Assembly (NCBI RefSeq): GCF_042651565.1 | Contig: NZ_JBHSDF010000004.1 | Direction: 5' to 3' (one strand) | Source of the DNA: Salinispirillum marinum | GTDB lineage: Bacteria; Pseudomonadota; Gammaproteobacteria; Pseudomonadales; Natronospirillaceae | Length of the DNA stretch: 64,000 nt | In this document: positions 50,528-59,923 of the stretch, one piece after another | How the letters are laid out: every line of letters begins with the position of its first letter | How positions within the stretch are numbered: position 1 is the first letter of the stretch | Translations under genes and position numbers: made by a program | The notes under the pieces: model-generated | What the model saw: the letters and a program-made list of their open reading frames with translations, nothing else | What the model was told of the DNA's origin: nothing | Database searches by the model: none

Positions 50528-52144
50528 TTACAGCAAGATACGGCGCAAATCAGCTAAGGCTTCACACACGTAGGTGGTGAATTTAGCGGCGTCTGCACCA
50601 TTCACCGCACGGTGATCGTACGATAACGACAACGGCGTGAAGGTACGCGGCACAAACTCTTTGCCGGTCCAGAACGGTTTCACCTGATTCTTGGATACAC
50701 CGAGAATTGCCACTTCGGGCGCATTAACGATCGGCGTGAACGCCGTACCGCCTAAACCACCCAAACTGGAAATGGTGAAACAGCCACCTTGCATCTCATT
50801 GCTCTTAATCTGCCCTTTACGGCCCCGCTGTGCGAAGTCGATGATCTCTTCCGCGATCTGCCAAATAGACTTCTTGTCCGCGTCTTTGATCACGGGAACA
50901 ATCAAGCCATTTGGTGTATCCACGGCGATACCGATGTTCACATAGTGCTTTTGTACCATGTGTTTGCCATCGGCCATCAACGACACGTTGAAGTTCGGGA
51001 ACTCATGCAGTGCCGCCGCACAGGCTTTCACCAAGAAGGCCAGCGGTGAAATCTTCACACCGCGTTTTTCCATTTGCGGTTTCAGCGAGTTGCGGAAGTT
51101 CTCTAACTCGGTTACGTCAGCTTCGTCAAACTGCGTAACGTGTGGAATGTTCAGCCAGTTACGCGTCATGTTGGCCGCGGTAAGCTGCTGAATACGACCC
51201 ATCTCAACGATGTCGACCGAACCAAACTTGCTGAAATCCTGATCCGGCACGGCAGGAATACCGGCACCCGCTGACACGCGCTCAGGCTCACGCATTTTCT
51301 TCTTCACAAAGGCCGTGAGGTCTTCCTTCAGAATACGCTCGCGTGGGCCGCTGCCCCGTACCTGTGCCAAATCGACTCCCAGTTCACGCGCCAGTAAACG
51401 CACCGCAGGTCCTGCATGTACAGGCTTGGAGGGGCGAATTAACTCGTCACCTTCGCTCGACACGATAGAAGGCGCATGAACGTCCTTCGCCGCGGCTGGC
51501 ACTTCCGGTTCGGGGTCTTTGACGGCTGCGACGGGTGCAGGTTTTTCGTCCACTGGCGCAGCGCCTTCGCTGGCGCCGCGTATTTCAATCAACAGGTCAC
51601 CCTGGCTAACGCTGTCACCCACGTTCACCTTCACAGAAACCACTTCACCGCCTTCGGGTGCTGGGACTTCCATGGAAGCCTTATCGGTTTCCAAGGTGAC
51701 AATGGCATCGTCGGCGGCAATCATGTCGCCCACTTTCACGTGGACTTCAATGATCTCGACCGCGTCCGAGGTACCAATGTCAGGCACCTGTACCGGCTTC
51801 ACCGCACTGCTGCTGGTCGCTGCCGGTTTTGTTTCAGGCTGCGCAGCTTGCTCTTTTTCTGCAGGCTTTTCGGCTGCAGGCGTTGTTGCCGGAGCAGCAC
51901 TTGCACTTTCGACCTCTAGATACAGGATCTCATCGCCTTCGCCGATTTCATCGCCTTCGGCGATTTTCAGCTTGGTGACTTTACCGGCCATGGGGGCGGG
52001 TACATCCATTGAGGCCTTGTCTGTTTCCAATACGATCAGCGTATCATCTTCGGCAATGACATCACCGACCTTAACACTTACCTCAACCACGGTGACCTTA
52101 TCGCTGGTACCGATGTCGGGGACTTTAATAATTTCAGTCGCCAT
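50528..52144 (-). CDS. aceF: Pyruvate dehydrogenase E2 (dihydrolipoamide acetyltransferase)
   Basis: AceF is the core of the pyruvate dehydrogenase complex, passing acetyl groups from E1 to CoA. The 538-aa protein has two lipoyl domains, with lipoyl-lysines Lys43 and Lys155 in ETDKASM motifs, each followed by an Ala/Pro-rich linker. A peripheral E3-binding domain lies at about 240-280 (AVRLLARELGVDL), and the catalytic domain carries His511 in DHRAVNG. E. coli has three lipoyl domains and pseudomonads two, so this is the shorter form. It lies 44 bp after aceE. No lpd (E3) follows; E3 must be encoded elsewhere. Confidence 0.97.
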   Translation of the reverse strand: MATEIIKVPDIGTSDKVTVVEVSVKVGDVIAEDDTLIVLETDKASMDVPAPMAGKVTKLKIAEGDEIGEGDEILYLEVESASAAPATTPAAEKPAEKEQAAQPETKPAATSSSAVKPVQVPDIGTSDAVEIIEVHVKVGDMIAADDAIVTLETDKASMEVPAPEGGEVVSVKVNVGDSVSQGDLLIEIRGASEGAAPVDEKPAPVAAVKDPEPEVPAAAKDVHAPSIVSSEGDELIRPSKPVHAGPAVRLLARELGVDLAQVRGSGPRERILKEDLTAFVKKKMREPERVSAGAGIPAVPDQDFSKFGSVDIVEMGRIQQLTAANMTRNWLNIPHVTQFDEADVTELENFRNSLKPQMEKRGVKISPLAFLVKACAAALHEFPNFNVSLMADGKHMVQKHYVNIGIAVDTPNGLIVPVIKDADKKSIWQIAEEIIDFAQRGRKGQIKSNEMQGGCFTISSLGGLGGTAFTPIVNAPEVAILGVSKNQVKPFWTGKEFVPRTFTPLSLSYDHRAVNGADAAKFTTYVCEALADLRRILL

Positions 52145-52162
52145 AAAAGCTCCTTAACTGAA

Positions 52163-52179
52163 GGCCCGTCGAGCGGGCC
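52163..52179 (-). other. aceE-aceF intercistronic hairpin
   Basis: GGCCCG (52163-52168) and CGGGCC (52174-52179) form a perfect 6-bp stem around a 5-nt loop in the 44-bp gap between aceE and aceF. There is no T tract, so it is more likely to stabilise the upstream message than to terminate it. Confidence 0.6.
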
Positions 52180-52188
52180 GACAGAGAG

Positions 52189-54846
52189 TTAAACTGTCAC
52201 TGGGTTAGGCTTGTCTGTGTCCAGACCAAACTGTTTAATCGCTTTGGTTACGTCGGACGCAGGAATCACGCCGTCGTCGGCCAGCGCTTTGAGCGCTGCT
52301 ACCGTGACCCAATAGCGATCCACTTCAAAGAAGTGGCGCAGTTTTTTGCGGCTGTCACTGCGGCCAAAGCCATCAGCACCCAACACGGTATAGCTGCCAG
52401 GAACCCATGAACGAATCTGGTTCGCGTAGTTCTTCATGTAATCAGAAGAGGCGATAACCGGACCCTTACGACCTTTCAACGCCTTAGTAACATAGGCTTC
52501 TTGTGCCGGAGCTTCAGGGTGCAACAGGTTTTGACGATCAATGGCCAAGCCATCACGCGTCAGTTCGTTGTAGCTGGTGACGGCCCAAACATCGGCGCTT
52601 ACGCCGAAGTCGTCCTTCAGGATTTTCGCGGCGGCACGGACTTCGTTCAAAATTGAACCACTGCCCAGCAGTTGCACAGCTTTCTTCGCCTTGCCGACGT
52701 TGTCTTCTAGCAAGTACATACCACGTACAATGCCTTCTTCGGCACCTTTTGGCATTTCCGGATGCTGGTAGTTTTCGTTCAAGGTGGTCAGGTAATAGAA
52801 CACATTTTCCTGTTCGGTCACCATGCGACGCATACCGTCCTGGACGATTACCGCGACTTCATAGGAGTAGGTAGCGTCATAGGTTACACAGTTCGGGATG
52901 GTACCGGCCAAAATGTGGCTGTGGCCATCTTGGTGCTGCAAACCTTCACCATTCAGCGTGGTGCGACCGGATGTTCCACCGACCAAGAAACCGCGCGCCT
53001 GCATATCCCCAGCGGCCCATGCCAAGTCGCCAATACGTTGGAAACCGAACATGGAGTAGTAGATGTAGAAGGGCACTAAGGTCAGGTTGTTGGTGCTGTA
53101 CGACGTTGCCGCCGCTAACCAAGAGCTGAATGCACCGGCTTCGTTGATGCCTTCTTGCAGGATCTGACCGGTTTTGTCTTCCTTGTACCACATGACCTGG
53201 CTCTTATCCTGTGGGACATAGAGCTGACCGGACGCGGAATAAATACCAACTTGACGGAACATGCCTTCCATACCGAAGGTCCGCGCTTCATCGGGTACGA
53301 TGGGCACGATGTGTTCACCAATGTCTTTGTCTTTTGCCAAGGTGCCTAACATGCGCACCAGCGCCATGGTGGTAGAGATTTCCCGCTTGCCGGTGTCTTT
53401 CAACAAGGCTTCGAAGGACTCCAATGACGGCACGTTTGGCGTTTTATCGGCGTTCGGACGACGTTGTGGCAGATATCCACCCAACGACAGACGACGCTTC
53501 TTCATGTACTGCAATTCAGGTGAGTTTTCGTCCGGGCGGAAGAAGGGGATTTTACCCGCTTCCAAATCGGCATCACTGACCGGCACACCACAACGATCAC
53601 GGAAGACTTTCAAGTCTTCAACATCCAGTTTCTTCAACTGGTGCGTCGCATTTTGTGCTTCACCCGCCGCTACACCATAGCCTTTAACGGTGTGCGCCAG
53701 AATAACCGTAGGCTGGTCGGTGTGCTCAGCGGCTTGTTTATATGCGCTGTAGACCTTGTAAGGATCGTGACCACCGCGCGCCAAATGATAGATTTCGTCA
53801 TCGGTCATGTCTTTGACCAACTCGGCGGTTTCAGGGTATTTGCCGAAGAAATGTTCGCGTGTATAAGCACCACCATGGGCCTTATACGCTTGCATCTCAC
53901 CATCCACCACTTCATTCATGCGCTTCTGCAGGAGGCCAGATTTGTCGCGGGCCAGCAGTTTGTCCCAACCAGCACCCCAAAGAACCTTGATTACGTTCCA
54001 GCCCGCGCCACGGAAGACGCCTTCCAATTCCTGGATAATTTTGCCGTTACCACGCACCGGTCCGTCAAGACGTTGCAGGTTGCAGTTGATGACAAAATTC
54101 AAATTGTTCAGTTTTTCACGAGCGGCCAATGAAATGGCACCCAGGCTTTCCGGTTCGTCACATTCACCGTCACCCAAGAACGCCCATACCTGACGGCCGG
54201 GTTCGATCTTGCCGCGATTTTCCAGATAGCGCATTACGTGCGCTTGATAAATGGCTTGGATCGGGCCTAAACCCATAGAGACCGTCGGGAATTGCCAGTA
54301 TTCAGGCATTAACCAAGGGTGCGGGTAAGACGATAAGCCTTTGCCATCTACTTCACGGCGGAAGTTGTCCAAATGGTCTTCCGTCAAGCGGCCTTCAATG
54401 AAAGACCGGGCATAGATACCGGGCGAAATATGGCCTTGATAGTAAATCAGGTCGCCGCCGAACTCGTTGTTGGGCGCGCGCCAGAAATGGTTGAAGCCTA
54501 TATCGTACAGCAAGGCAGATGATTGGAAGGACGAAATGTGCCCACCCAAGTCATCGCCGGATTTGTTGGCACGAACCACCATGGCCACGGCATTCCAGTT
54601 GATGTAGCCCTGGATTTTGCGTTCCATTTCCAAATCACCAGGGTATTTCGCCTCATCGGTGACCGGGATGGTGTTGCGGAAGGGCGTGTTGATCGCGAAG
54701 GGTACATCGGACCGCGATGTGTTGGACACCTCATTAGAGAGTTGTTTCAACAGATACTGCGCTCGATCTGGACCTTCATGACGAACAACCGATGCTAGAG
54801 CATCCAGCCATTCCTGCGTTTCAATAGGATCAATATCTCGTTCCAT
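52189..54846 (-). CDS. aceE: Pyruvate dehydrogenase E1 component (homodimeric)
   Basis: AceE decarboxylates pyruvate with thiamine diphosphate and acetylates the lipoyl groups of AceF. The 885-aa protein matches the homodimeric E1 of gammaproteobacteria in length. The thiamine motif region reads FLGDGECDEPESLGA near 225-240 with an NCNLQRLDGPV segment that binds the diphosphate-magnesium. The N-terminal DPIETQEWLDAL is typical. It is the first gene of aceEF. No PdhR box (AATTGGT...ACCAATT) was seen upstream, but a dyad at 54891-54913 is present. Confidence 0.97.
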   Translation of the reverse strand: MERDIDPIETQEWLDALASVVRHEGPDRAQYLLKQLSNEVSNTSRSDVPFAINTPFRNTIPVTDEAKYPGDLEMERKIQGYINWNAVAMVVRANKSGDDLGGHISSFQSSALLYDIGFNHFWRAPNNEFGGDLIYYQGHISPGIYARSFIEGRLTEDHLDNFRREVDGKGLSSYPHPWLMPEYWQFPTVSMGLGPIQAIYQAHVMRYLENRGKIEPGRQVWAFLGDGECDEPESLGAISLAAREKLNNLNFVINCNLQRLDGPVRGNGKIIQELEGVFRGAGWNVIKVLWGAGWDKLLARDKSGLLQKRMNEVVDGEMQAYKAHGGAYTREHFFGKYPETAELVKDMTDDEIYHLARGGHDPYKVYSAYKQAAEHTDQPTVILAHTVKGYGVAAGEAQNATHQLKKLDVEDLKVFRDRCGVPVSDADLEAGKIPFFRPDENSPELQYMKKRRLSLGGYLPQRRPNADKTPNVPSLESFEALLKDTGKREISTTMALVRMLGTLAKDKDIGEHIVPIVPDEARTFGMEGMFRQVGIYSASGQLYVPQDKSQVMWYKEDKTGQILQEGINEAGAFSSWLAAATSYSTNNLTLVPFYIYYSMFGFQRIGDLAWAAGDMQARGFLVGGTSGRTTLNGEGLQHQDGHSHILAGTIPNCVTYDATYSYEVAVIVQDGMRRMVTEQENVFYYLTTLNENYQHPEMPKGAEEGIVRGMYLLEDNVGKAKKAVQLLGSGSILNEVRAAAKILKDDFGVSADVWAVTSYNELTRDGLAIDRQNLLHPEAPAQEAYVTKALKGRKGPVIASSDYMKNYANQIRSWVPGSYTVLGADGFGRSDSRKKLRHFFEVDRYWVTVAALKALADDGVIPASDVTKAIKQFGLDTDKPNPVTV

Positions 54847-54890
54847 ATTCCGCTTAACCTCGTCGTTGGCGGGGTTTTAAACCACTATGA

Positions 54891-54913
54891 CCGAGCACAC
54901 AGGGTGTGTTCGG
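54891..54913. promoter_or_regulatory. Inverted repeat upstream of aceE
   Basis: CCGAGCACAC and GTGTGTTCGG pair with one mismatch around a 3-nt centre, 45 bp before the aceE start. It could be a regulator site or a 5'-leader hairpin; no matching regulator is recognised. Confidence 0.4.
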
Positions 54914-55007
54914 CCTCTGAAAAAATCGGTAGTCAGTCTGCTTTCCTTTAAGGCATCTACACGTTGCGCAAGGCGACTAGGATGCCCGAGGAGTCTAGTT
55001 GTTGTTT

Positions 55008-56453
55008 TTACAGAATGTTACCAACGCTCACGATTTTCATGCGGTTGGTGCCGCCATGCACACCCAGGTGATCACCTTTGGTGATCAATACCAGGTCGCC
55101 GTCGCTCACCACGCCGCGCTTCTTGAGTTCGTCTATTGCCAAGCGGTTCACTTGGTCTGGCGCGACACTGGTCACATCTAAGAACAAAGGCTCAACACCC
55201 CGGTAAAGGGTGACTTTGCGCGCTGTTTCTACGTGCCGTGTCATCGCAAAAATAGGTATACCAGAGCTGATCCGTGACATCCATAATGGTGTCGAACCGG
55301 ATTCAGTCACACATACAATCGCCTTGACACCTTTCAGGTGGTTGGCGGCGTACATAGTCGACATCGCAATGGCTTCGTCGATCTGGGTAAATTCTTGGTC
55401 CAAACGGTGCCGCGAGCGGGTTGCTTTGCGGTGTTTTTCCGCTCCGAGACACACGCTGACCATGGTGTTCACGGTTTCGATCGGGTAGTCACCGGCCGCT
55501 GTTTCAGCGGAGCACATAACGGCGTCGGTGCCATCGAGCACTGCGTTCGCTACATCGAACACTTCGGCGCGTGTCGGGAACGGGTTAGAGATCATCGACT
55601 CCATCATCTGGGTGGCGGTGATGACCACACGATCCAATTCACGAGCGCGTGAGATCAAGTGTTTCTGCACGCCAATCAGTTGCGCGTCGCCGATTTCTAC
55701 GCCCAGGTCACCGCGGGCTACCATGACCCCGTCCGAGGCCAGAATAATGCCGTCCAACACGGCGTGATCATTGACTGCCTCGGCACGCTCTACTTTGGCG
55801 ATCAGTTGTGCGTTAGAACCTGCCGCTGTCAGTAGGGCACGAGCTTCTTCCATATCTTCCGCATTCCGTGGGAAGGATACCGCGATGTAATCAACGCCAA
55901 TGGCGGCCGCGGTCAGGATGTCTGCTTTGTCTTTGTCGGTGAGTGCCTTGGCACTTAAGCCACCACCTAACTTGTTGATACCTTTATTGTTCGATAACGG
56001 CCCACCTTGGGTGACGATGGTATGCACTTTATTGCCATCGACTTGCGTTACTTCAAGGAGGACGCGACCATCATCCAACAGCAAGATGTCACCGGGTACA
56101 CAATCTTGCGCCAACGCAGAGTAATCGATACCGACCTTGGTGTCATCTCCGGCATCTTTTGGCAGGTCGAGGTCGAGCAAAAAGGGTTGACCGGTTTTCA
56201 CCATGATCTTGCCGTCTTTGAACCGGGCAATGCGTATCTTTGGCCCTTGCAAGTCGCCCAAAATTCCCACGAATCGGTTGTGCTTGGACGCTATGCTTCG
56301 CACCAAGTCAGCGCGCTGTTTGTGATCTTCAGGGCTGCCATGGGAAAAGTTCAGGCGAACAACGTTGGCACCAGCCAGAATCAGCTTTTCCAGCATTTCT
56401 GGTTTGTCGGTGGCGGGGCCTAGCGTGGTGACGATTTTAGTTCTACGCATCAT
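55008..56453 (-). CDS. pykA: Pyruvate kinase II (PykA type)
   Basis: PykA converts phosphoenolpyruvate and ADP to pyruvate and ATP, feeding AceEF just downstream. The 481-aa protein resembles E. coli PykA more than PykF: RRTKIVTTLGPATD, NFSHGSPEDHK, DLQGPKIR, GGPLSNNKGINKLGGGLSA and the catalytic MVARGDLGVEIG and TATQMMESMI segments are all present. Two ATGs (56453, 56450) are preferred over a TTG at 56462 that would add three residues. It lies between gap and aceE on the same strand. Confidence 0.95.
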   Translation of the reverse strand: MMRRTKIVTTLGPATDKPEMLEKLILAGANVVRLNFSHGSPEDHKQRADLVRSIASKHNRFVGILGDLQGPKIRIARFKDGKIMVKTGQPFLLDLDLPKDAGDDTKVGIDYSALAQDCVPGDILLLDDGRVLLEVTQVDGNKVHTIVTQGGPLSNNKGINKLGGGLSAKALTDKDKADILTAAAIGVDYIAVSFPRNAEDMEEARALLTAAGSNAQLIAKVERAEAVNDHAVLDGIILASDGVMVARGDLGVEIGDAQLIGVQKHLISRARELDRVVITATQMMESMISNPFPTRAEVFDVANAVLDGTDAVMCSAETAAGDYPIETVNTMVSVCLGAEKHRKATRSRHRLDQEFTQIDEAIAMSTMYAANHLKGVKAIVCVTESGSTPLWMSRISSGIPIFAMTRHVETARKVTLYRGVEPLFLDVTSVAPDQVNRLAIDELKKRGVVSDGDLVLITKGDHLGVHGGTNRMKIVSVGNIL

Positions 56454-56596
56454 GGTAAACAAACTCGCTCTATCAAGTAACGATGGCGTGTACTTCTGTT
56501 GCTGGCCGAACTGAAACCCGCGCTAGTGTATAAAAAAGCGGCTTGGGAATTAAGCCAACGACAGACGTGATTCTGTCGATTACAGAAAAACACAAT

Positions 56597-56637
56597 CAAT
56601 AAAAAGAAAAAGCCGACATCTGTTCGATGCCGGCTTT
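56597..56637 (-). terminator. Rho-independent terminator of gap
   Basis: AAAAGCCGACATC (56608-56620) pairs with GATGCCGGCTTTT (56625-56637) with one mismatch around a 4-nt loop. On the minus strand TTTTCTTTTTATT follows. It lies 5 bp after the gap stop codon. Confidence 0.92.
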
Positions 56638-56642
56638 TGGTC

Positions 56643-57671
56643 TTACTTCGCGTTCATTAACGCAACGGTGTTGTCGAGCATCTTGTTCGAGAAGCCCCAC
56701 TCGTTATCGTACCAAGACATCACTTTTACCAAGTTGCCTTGCACCCGAGTTTGGGTGGCATCGTAGTTAGAGGTAAAGGTACTGTGGTTAAAGTCAATGC
56801 TGACCAATGGCTCGTTGTTCACCATCATGGCCTCGGCCAAGACAGGGTCTTTCGCCAGCGCGTCAACAATGATCTGGTTTACTTCGGCGGCATCTTTCGG
56901 TGCTTTCTTCGCAATGAACGACAAATCCACCAAAGAAACGTTCACGGTCGGTACTCGCACCGCCATGCCGTCAAACTTGCCTTTCAATTCAGGCACAACC
57001 AAGCCCACGGCAGCAGCAGCGCCGGTTTTGGTGGGGATCATGTTCATCGCGGCAGCACGGGCGCGGTACAGGTCAGAGTGATACACGTCCGACAGGCGTT
57101 GATCGTTGGTGTAAGCGTGAATGGTGGTCATTACACCCGCTTCAATGCCCAAGGCGTCGTTCAATACTTTCGCTACGGGCGCTAAGCAGTTGGTCGTGCA
57201 TGATGCGTTAGAAATAACGGTCATGTCTTTGGTCAGTACGCTTTGGTTCACACCATAAACGACTGTGGCGTCAACATCGGTGCCTGGAGCAGAAATGATG
57301 ACTTTTTTCGCCCCGGCTTTGATGTGTGCTGAAGCGGTTTCTTTTGATGTGAAGAAGCCGGTGCACTCATAGACGACATCGACGTTCAACTCGCCCCACG
57401 GCAAGTCGGCCGGGTTGCGCTGTGAGAAGGTACGGATTTTGTCGCCATTGACGTACAAAGCTTCGCTGTCGAAGTCGACTGGAAAGCCGAAACGGCCATG
57501 CACGGTATCGTATTTGGTCAAGTGAGCGTTGATTTTAGAATCACCCAGATCGTTAATCGCAACGATTTCGATGGGGTAATCTTTGCCCGCTGCTTTGGCT
57601 TCATAAAGGGCTTTCAGGATGTTGCGGCCGATCCGGCCATAGCCATTGATTGCAACGCGAATGTTAGACAT
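56643..57671 (-). CDS. gap: Type I glyceraldehyde-3-phosphate dehydrogenase
   Basis: This enzyme oxidises glyceraldehyde-3-phosphate to 1,3-bisphosphoglycerate with NAD. The 342-aa protein has the Rossmann start INGYGRIGRN (8-17), catalytic Cys158 in SNASCTTNC and a WYDNEWGFSNKMLD tail. The ELNVDVVYECTGFF segment places it with the Pseudomonas-type Gap rather than GapB/Epd erythrose-4-phosphate dehydrogenase, though the two are close. The gene follows hexR, and two HexR-type operators lie in the 167-bp gap between them. Confidence 0.94.
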   Translation of the reverse strand: MSNIRVAINGYGRIGRNILKALYEAKAAGKDYPIEIVAINDLGDSKINAHLTKYDTVHGRFGFPVDFDSEALYVNGDKIRTFSQRNPADLPWGELNVDVVYECTGFFTSKETASAHIKAGAKKVIISAPGTDVDATVVYGVNQSVLTKDMTVISNASCTTNCLAPVAKVLNDALGIEAGVMTTIHAYTNDQRLSDVYHSDLYRARAAAMNMIPTKTGAAAAVGLVVPELKGKFDGMAVRVPTVNVSLVDLSFIAKKAPKDAAEVNQIIVDALAKDPVLAEAMMVNNEPLVSIDFNHSTFTSNYDATQTRVQGNLVKVMSWYDNEWGFSNKMLDNTVALMNAK

Positions 57672-57742
57672 GTTGAGCTCCCATTGTGGGTGCGTTGAGC
57701 TGTTTATGCTGGTCGCACCGTGACTGTAGTTATGTGTAACTT

Positions 57743-57757
57743 TGTAAGTTAGTTACA
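57743..57757. promoter_or_regulatory. HexR operator upstream of gap
   Basis: TGTAAGTTAGTTACA has perfect TGTAA/TTACA arms with a 5-bp centre, the pattern of HexR sites (TGTAATTAAATTACA-like). It lies 72 bp upstream of the gap start, and hexR is the adjacent gene. Confidence 0.72.
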
Positions 57758-57815
57758 TAATCATACGCTCACTGCGGCTGATTTCCAACATCTGCTGTGT
57801 CTTAATCGTTATAAA

Positions 57816-57830
57816 TGTAGTTTTGTTACA
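57816..57830. promoter_or_regulatory. Second HexR-type operator upstream of gap
   Basis: TGTAGTTTTGTTACA has one mismatch to a perfect HexR dyad (TGTAG versus TGTAA). It lies 59 bp upstream of the first site and close to the hexR stop codon, 73 bp centre to centre, which could allow looping. Confidence 0.58.
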
Positions 57831-57838
57831 TTTTTGTA

Positions 57839-58684
57839 TCAACTCATGCGCCGGGTGGAGGACAGCGCCCCTTTGACCTTGCGGAAGTTTTCTTCCACTG
57901 ATTCACCTTTAGCGAGCGTCACGCCAGTCATCAAAATATCGATCAGGGTCAAGTGCAGCATGCGACTGACCATGGGGGTAAAGAGGTCGGTATTTTCGCG
58001 TGTCGGCACACCGACCGTCACCGTAGCCACTTCTGATAATGGTGAGCCGGGTGTCGTTAGGGCGATGACCTTGCCGCCATTAGTGGCGGCTTCAGCGGCG
58101 ACCTCAATTAAGGGTTGGGTTCGCCCGGTGTAGGAAATCACCACAAACGCTGAATCCGGCTGCGCCATGGCGGCGGTCATTTTTTGCATCAAATAATCGG
58201 TTGTTGCGTCCACCGGCATGCCCAAGCGGAAAAACTTATTCAACGCATCGTGTGCTACCGGGCCGGACGCGCCCAGACCGTAGAAATGAATGCGACTGGC
58301 ATGAGACAGAATGTCTACGGATTGCCGCAATGCATGATGATCGATTTGTTTCTCCAGTTCTTGCAAGCTGGAGATGGTGGAGTGAATGACTTTCTCCACC
58401 ACCGTACCCATATCGTCTTGCGCTGAAATTTCCCGGCGCACAAAGGAGCCTGTGCTGGCCAGGCTTTGCGCGAGGCGTAACTTGAAATCGGGAAAGCCTT
58501 TGCACTGGATGCTGCGACAAAAACGATTGACGGTGGGTTCACTGACGCCGGCCAGTATGGCCATGCTGGCGATACTGGTGTGGATGGCGTTTTCGGGTGC
58601 GGCTAGGATGGCTTCAGCCACCTTCTTTTCTGATTTTGAGAGCTGGGCAAAGTGCGTTTGGATCAGCTCTATCACGTCGGTCAT
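57839..58684 (-). CDS. hexR: RpiR-family regulator of central carbon metabolism
   Basis: HexR represses or activates glucose-metabolism genes and is released by 2-keto-3-deoxy-6-phosphogluconate. The 281-aa protein has an RpiR helix-turn-helix at 1-75 (ASMAILAGVSEPTVNRFCRSIQCKGFPDFK) and a SIS sugar-phosphate domain at about 120-260 (HFYGLGASGPVAHDA, ISYTGRTQPLIE). It lies between gap and glk, and HexR-like operators are present on both sides, so autoregulation and control of gap and glk are likely. Confidence 0.92.
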   Translation of the reverse strand: MTDVIELIQTHFAQLSKSEKKVAEAILAAPENAIHTSIASMAILAGVSEPTVNRFCRSIQCKGFPDFKLRLAQSLASTGSFVRREISAQDDMGTVVEKVIHSTISSLQELEKQIDHHALRQSVDILSHASRIHFYGLGASGPVAHDALNKFFRLGMPVDATTDYLMQKMTAAMAQPDSAFVVISYTGRTQPLIEVAAEAATNGGKVIALTTPGSPLSEVATVTVGVPTRENTDLFTPMVSRMLHLTLIDILMTGVTLAKGESVEENFRKVKGALSSTRRMS

Positions 58685-58721
58685 GCCAGATAGTCCAGTT
58701 TGAGGTAAGTAGCCTCTGAAT

Positions 58722-58736
58722 TGTAGTTAACTTTCA
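58722..58736. promoter_or_regulatory. Candidate HexR site, hexR-glk intergenic (proximal)
   Basis: TGTAGTTAACTTTCA resembles the HexR dyad with one mismatch in each arm. It lies 37 bp upstream of hexR, suitable for autoregulation. Confidence 0.42.
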
Positions 58737-58773
58737 GGTTCGGTGAAACATTGTCGGCGTTTGTGATGTCTTT

Positions 58774-58788
58774 TGAAAGTGAATTACA
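58774..58788. promoter_or_regulatory. Candidate HexR site, hexR-glk intergenic (distal)
   Basis: TGAAAGTGAATTACA keeps one perfect arm (TTACA) and a 4/5 match in the other. It lies 118 bp before glk and 89 bp before hexR. Confidence 0.38.
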
Positions 58789-58906
58789 GCCCATTTTTTC
58801 AAACCTTTGAGGGTGGAGGCGTGGGGCGAGAATTCCGCCTTGGGAAGCGTGCTGCATGTCGCTATGATGCCTGCATACTATTAAGGTAGGCTGCAGGAGT
58901 CTTAGG

Positions 58907-59923
58907 ATGACAGGACAATACGGTTTAATCGCCGATATCGGTGGCACCAATGCGCGCTTTGCATTGGCGCCCAAGGTCGCATTGGAAAACGGAACGCTCG
59001 CACTGGATGAGCAATCTGTGGTGGCGGAGCAAACATTGAACGGTGCGGACTATGTCACCATAGAGGATGCGATCAACGCGTACTTAGCTCAATTGCCTGC
59101 ACAATACACTCGCCCGACGCAGGGTTGTATTGCCATAGCTTGCCCAACCGATCAAGACAGCATCAAAATGACCAATCATACGTGGGCGTTTTCGGTCAGT
59201 GCGTTGCAGCGCGCATTGGGTTTTGCTGGCTTGCGTTTTATTAATGACTACCACGCATTGGCCAACTCCATTCCTTATTTAGGGGCTTCAGGAGCGGTAA
59301 AGATCGGTGGCGGAGAGCCTGTGGTGGGTAAACCGATGGTCGTCACTGGACCCGGTACCGGGTTGGGTTTAGGCGCCCTAGCGTTTGGTGCGGCGGGCCC
59401 GGTAACCCTGGAAACCGAGGGTGGACACAGCCACTTTGCCGCTACCGATGACGTTGAAATACATATTGTTCAGTTTCTGCGCAAAGAGCTGTCGCGGGTC
59501 TCGTCGGAGCGCTTGATCTCCGGTATGGGCCTGGAAAATATATATCGTGCGTTGTGTGATTTACGCGGCGTGACGGCCCAACCCTTGCGCGCCCCCGACA
59601 TCAGTCAGGCCGCTATGGCTCAATCCGACCCGGTGTGTGTTGAAGCCCTCACGCGGTTTTGCGCCGTGGTCGGTAGCTACGCCGGTGACGTTGCGTTGAT
59701 GTTCGGCGCTAAAGGCGGCGTGTTTATTGCCGGTGGTATAGTGCCACGTTTCATGGACTTCTTTCGTGCCAGTCCGTTTCGGCAGCGGTTTGAAGATAAG
59801 GCACGTTTTCAATCCTATAACGCCGCCATTCCAACCTACGTCATCGTCTCCAAACAGCCTGGCTTATTGGGTGCCGCAGCGGTGTTGAACTACGACTGGC
59901 ACCAGCGTGAGGGCAATGTATGA
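58907..59923 (+). CDS. glk: Glucokinase
   Basis: Glk phosphorylates free glucose with ATP. The 338-aa protein has the ATP-binding LIADIGGTNARF at 7-18, the catalytic Asp114 in FINDYHAL, a VVTGPGTGLGLG segment near 145-157 and a GGVFIAGGIVPRF tail segment. It is slightly longer than the E. coli enzyme (321 aa). AGGAG lies 7 nt before the ATG. Its stop overlaps the malQ start (ATGA), so glucose released by MalQ is phosphorylated by the product of the same message. Confidence 0.95.
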   Translation: MTGQYGLIADIGGTNARFALAPKVALENGTLALDEQSVVAEQTLNGADYVTIEDAINAYLAQLPAQYTRPTQGCIAIACPTDQDSIKMTNHTWAFSVSALQRALGFAGLRFINDYHALANSIPYLGASGAVKIGGGEPVVGKPMVVTGPGTGLGLGALAFGAAGPVTLETEGGHSHFAATDDVEIHIVQFLRKELSRVSSERLISGMGLENIYRALCDLRGVTAQPLRAPDISQAAMAQSDPVCVEALTRFCAVVGSYAGDVALMFGAKGGVFIAGGIVPRFMDFFRASPFRQRFEDKARFQSYNAAIPTYVIVSKQPGLLGAAAVLNYDWHQREGNV

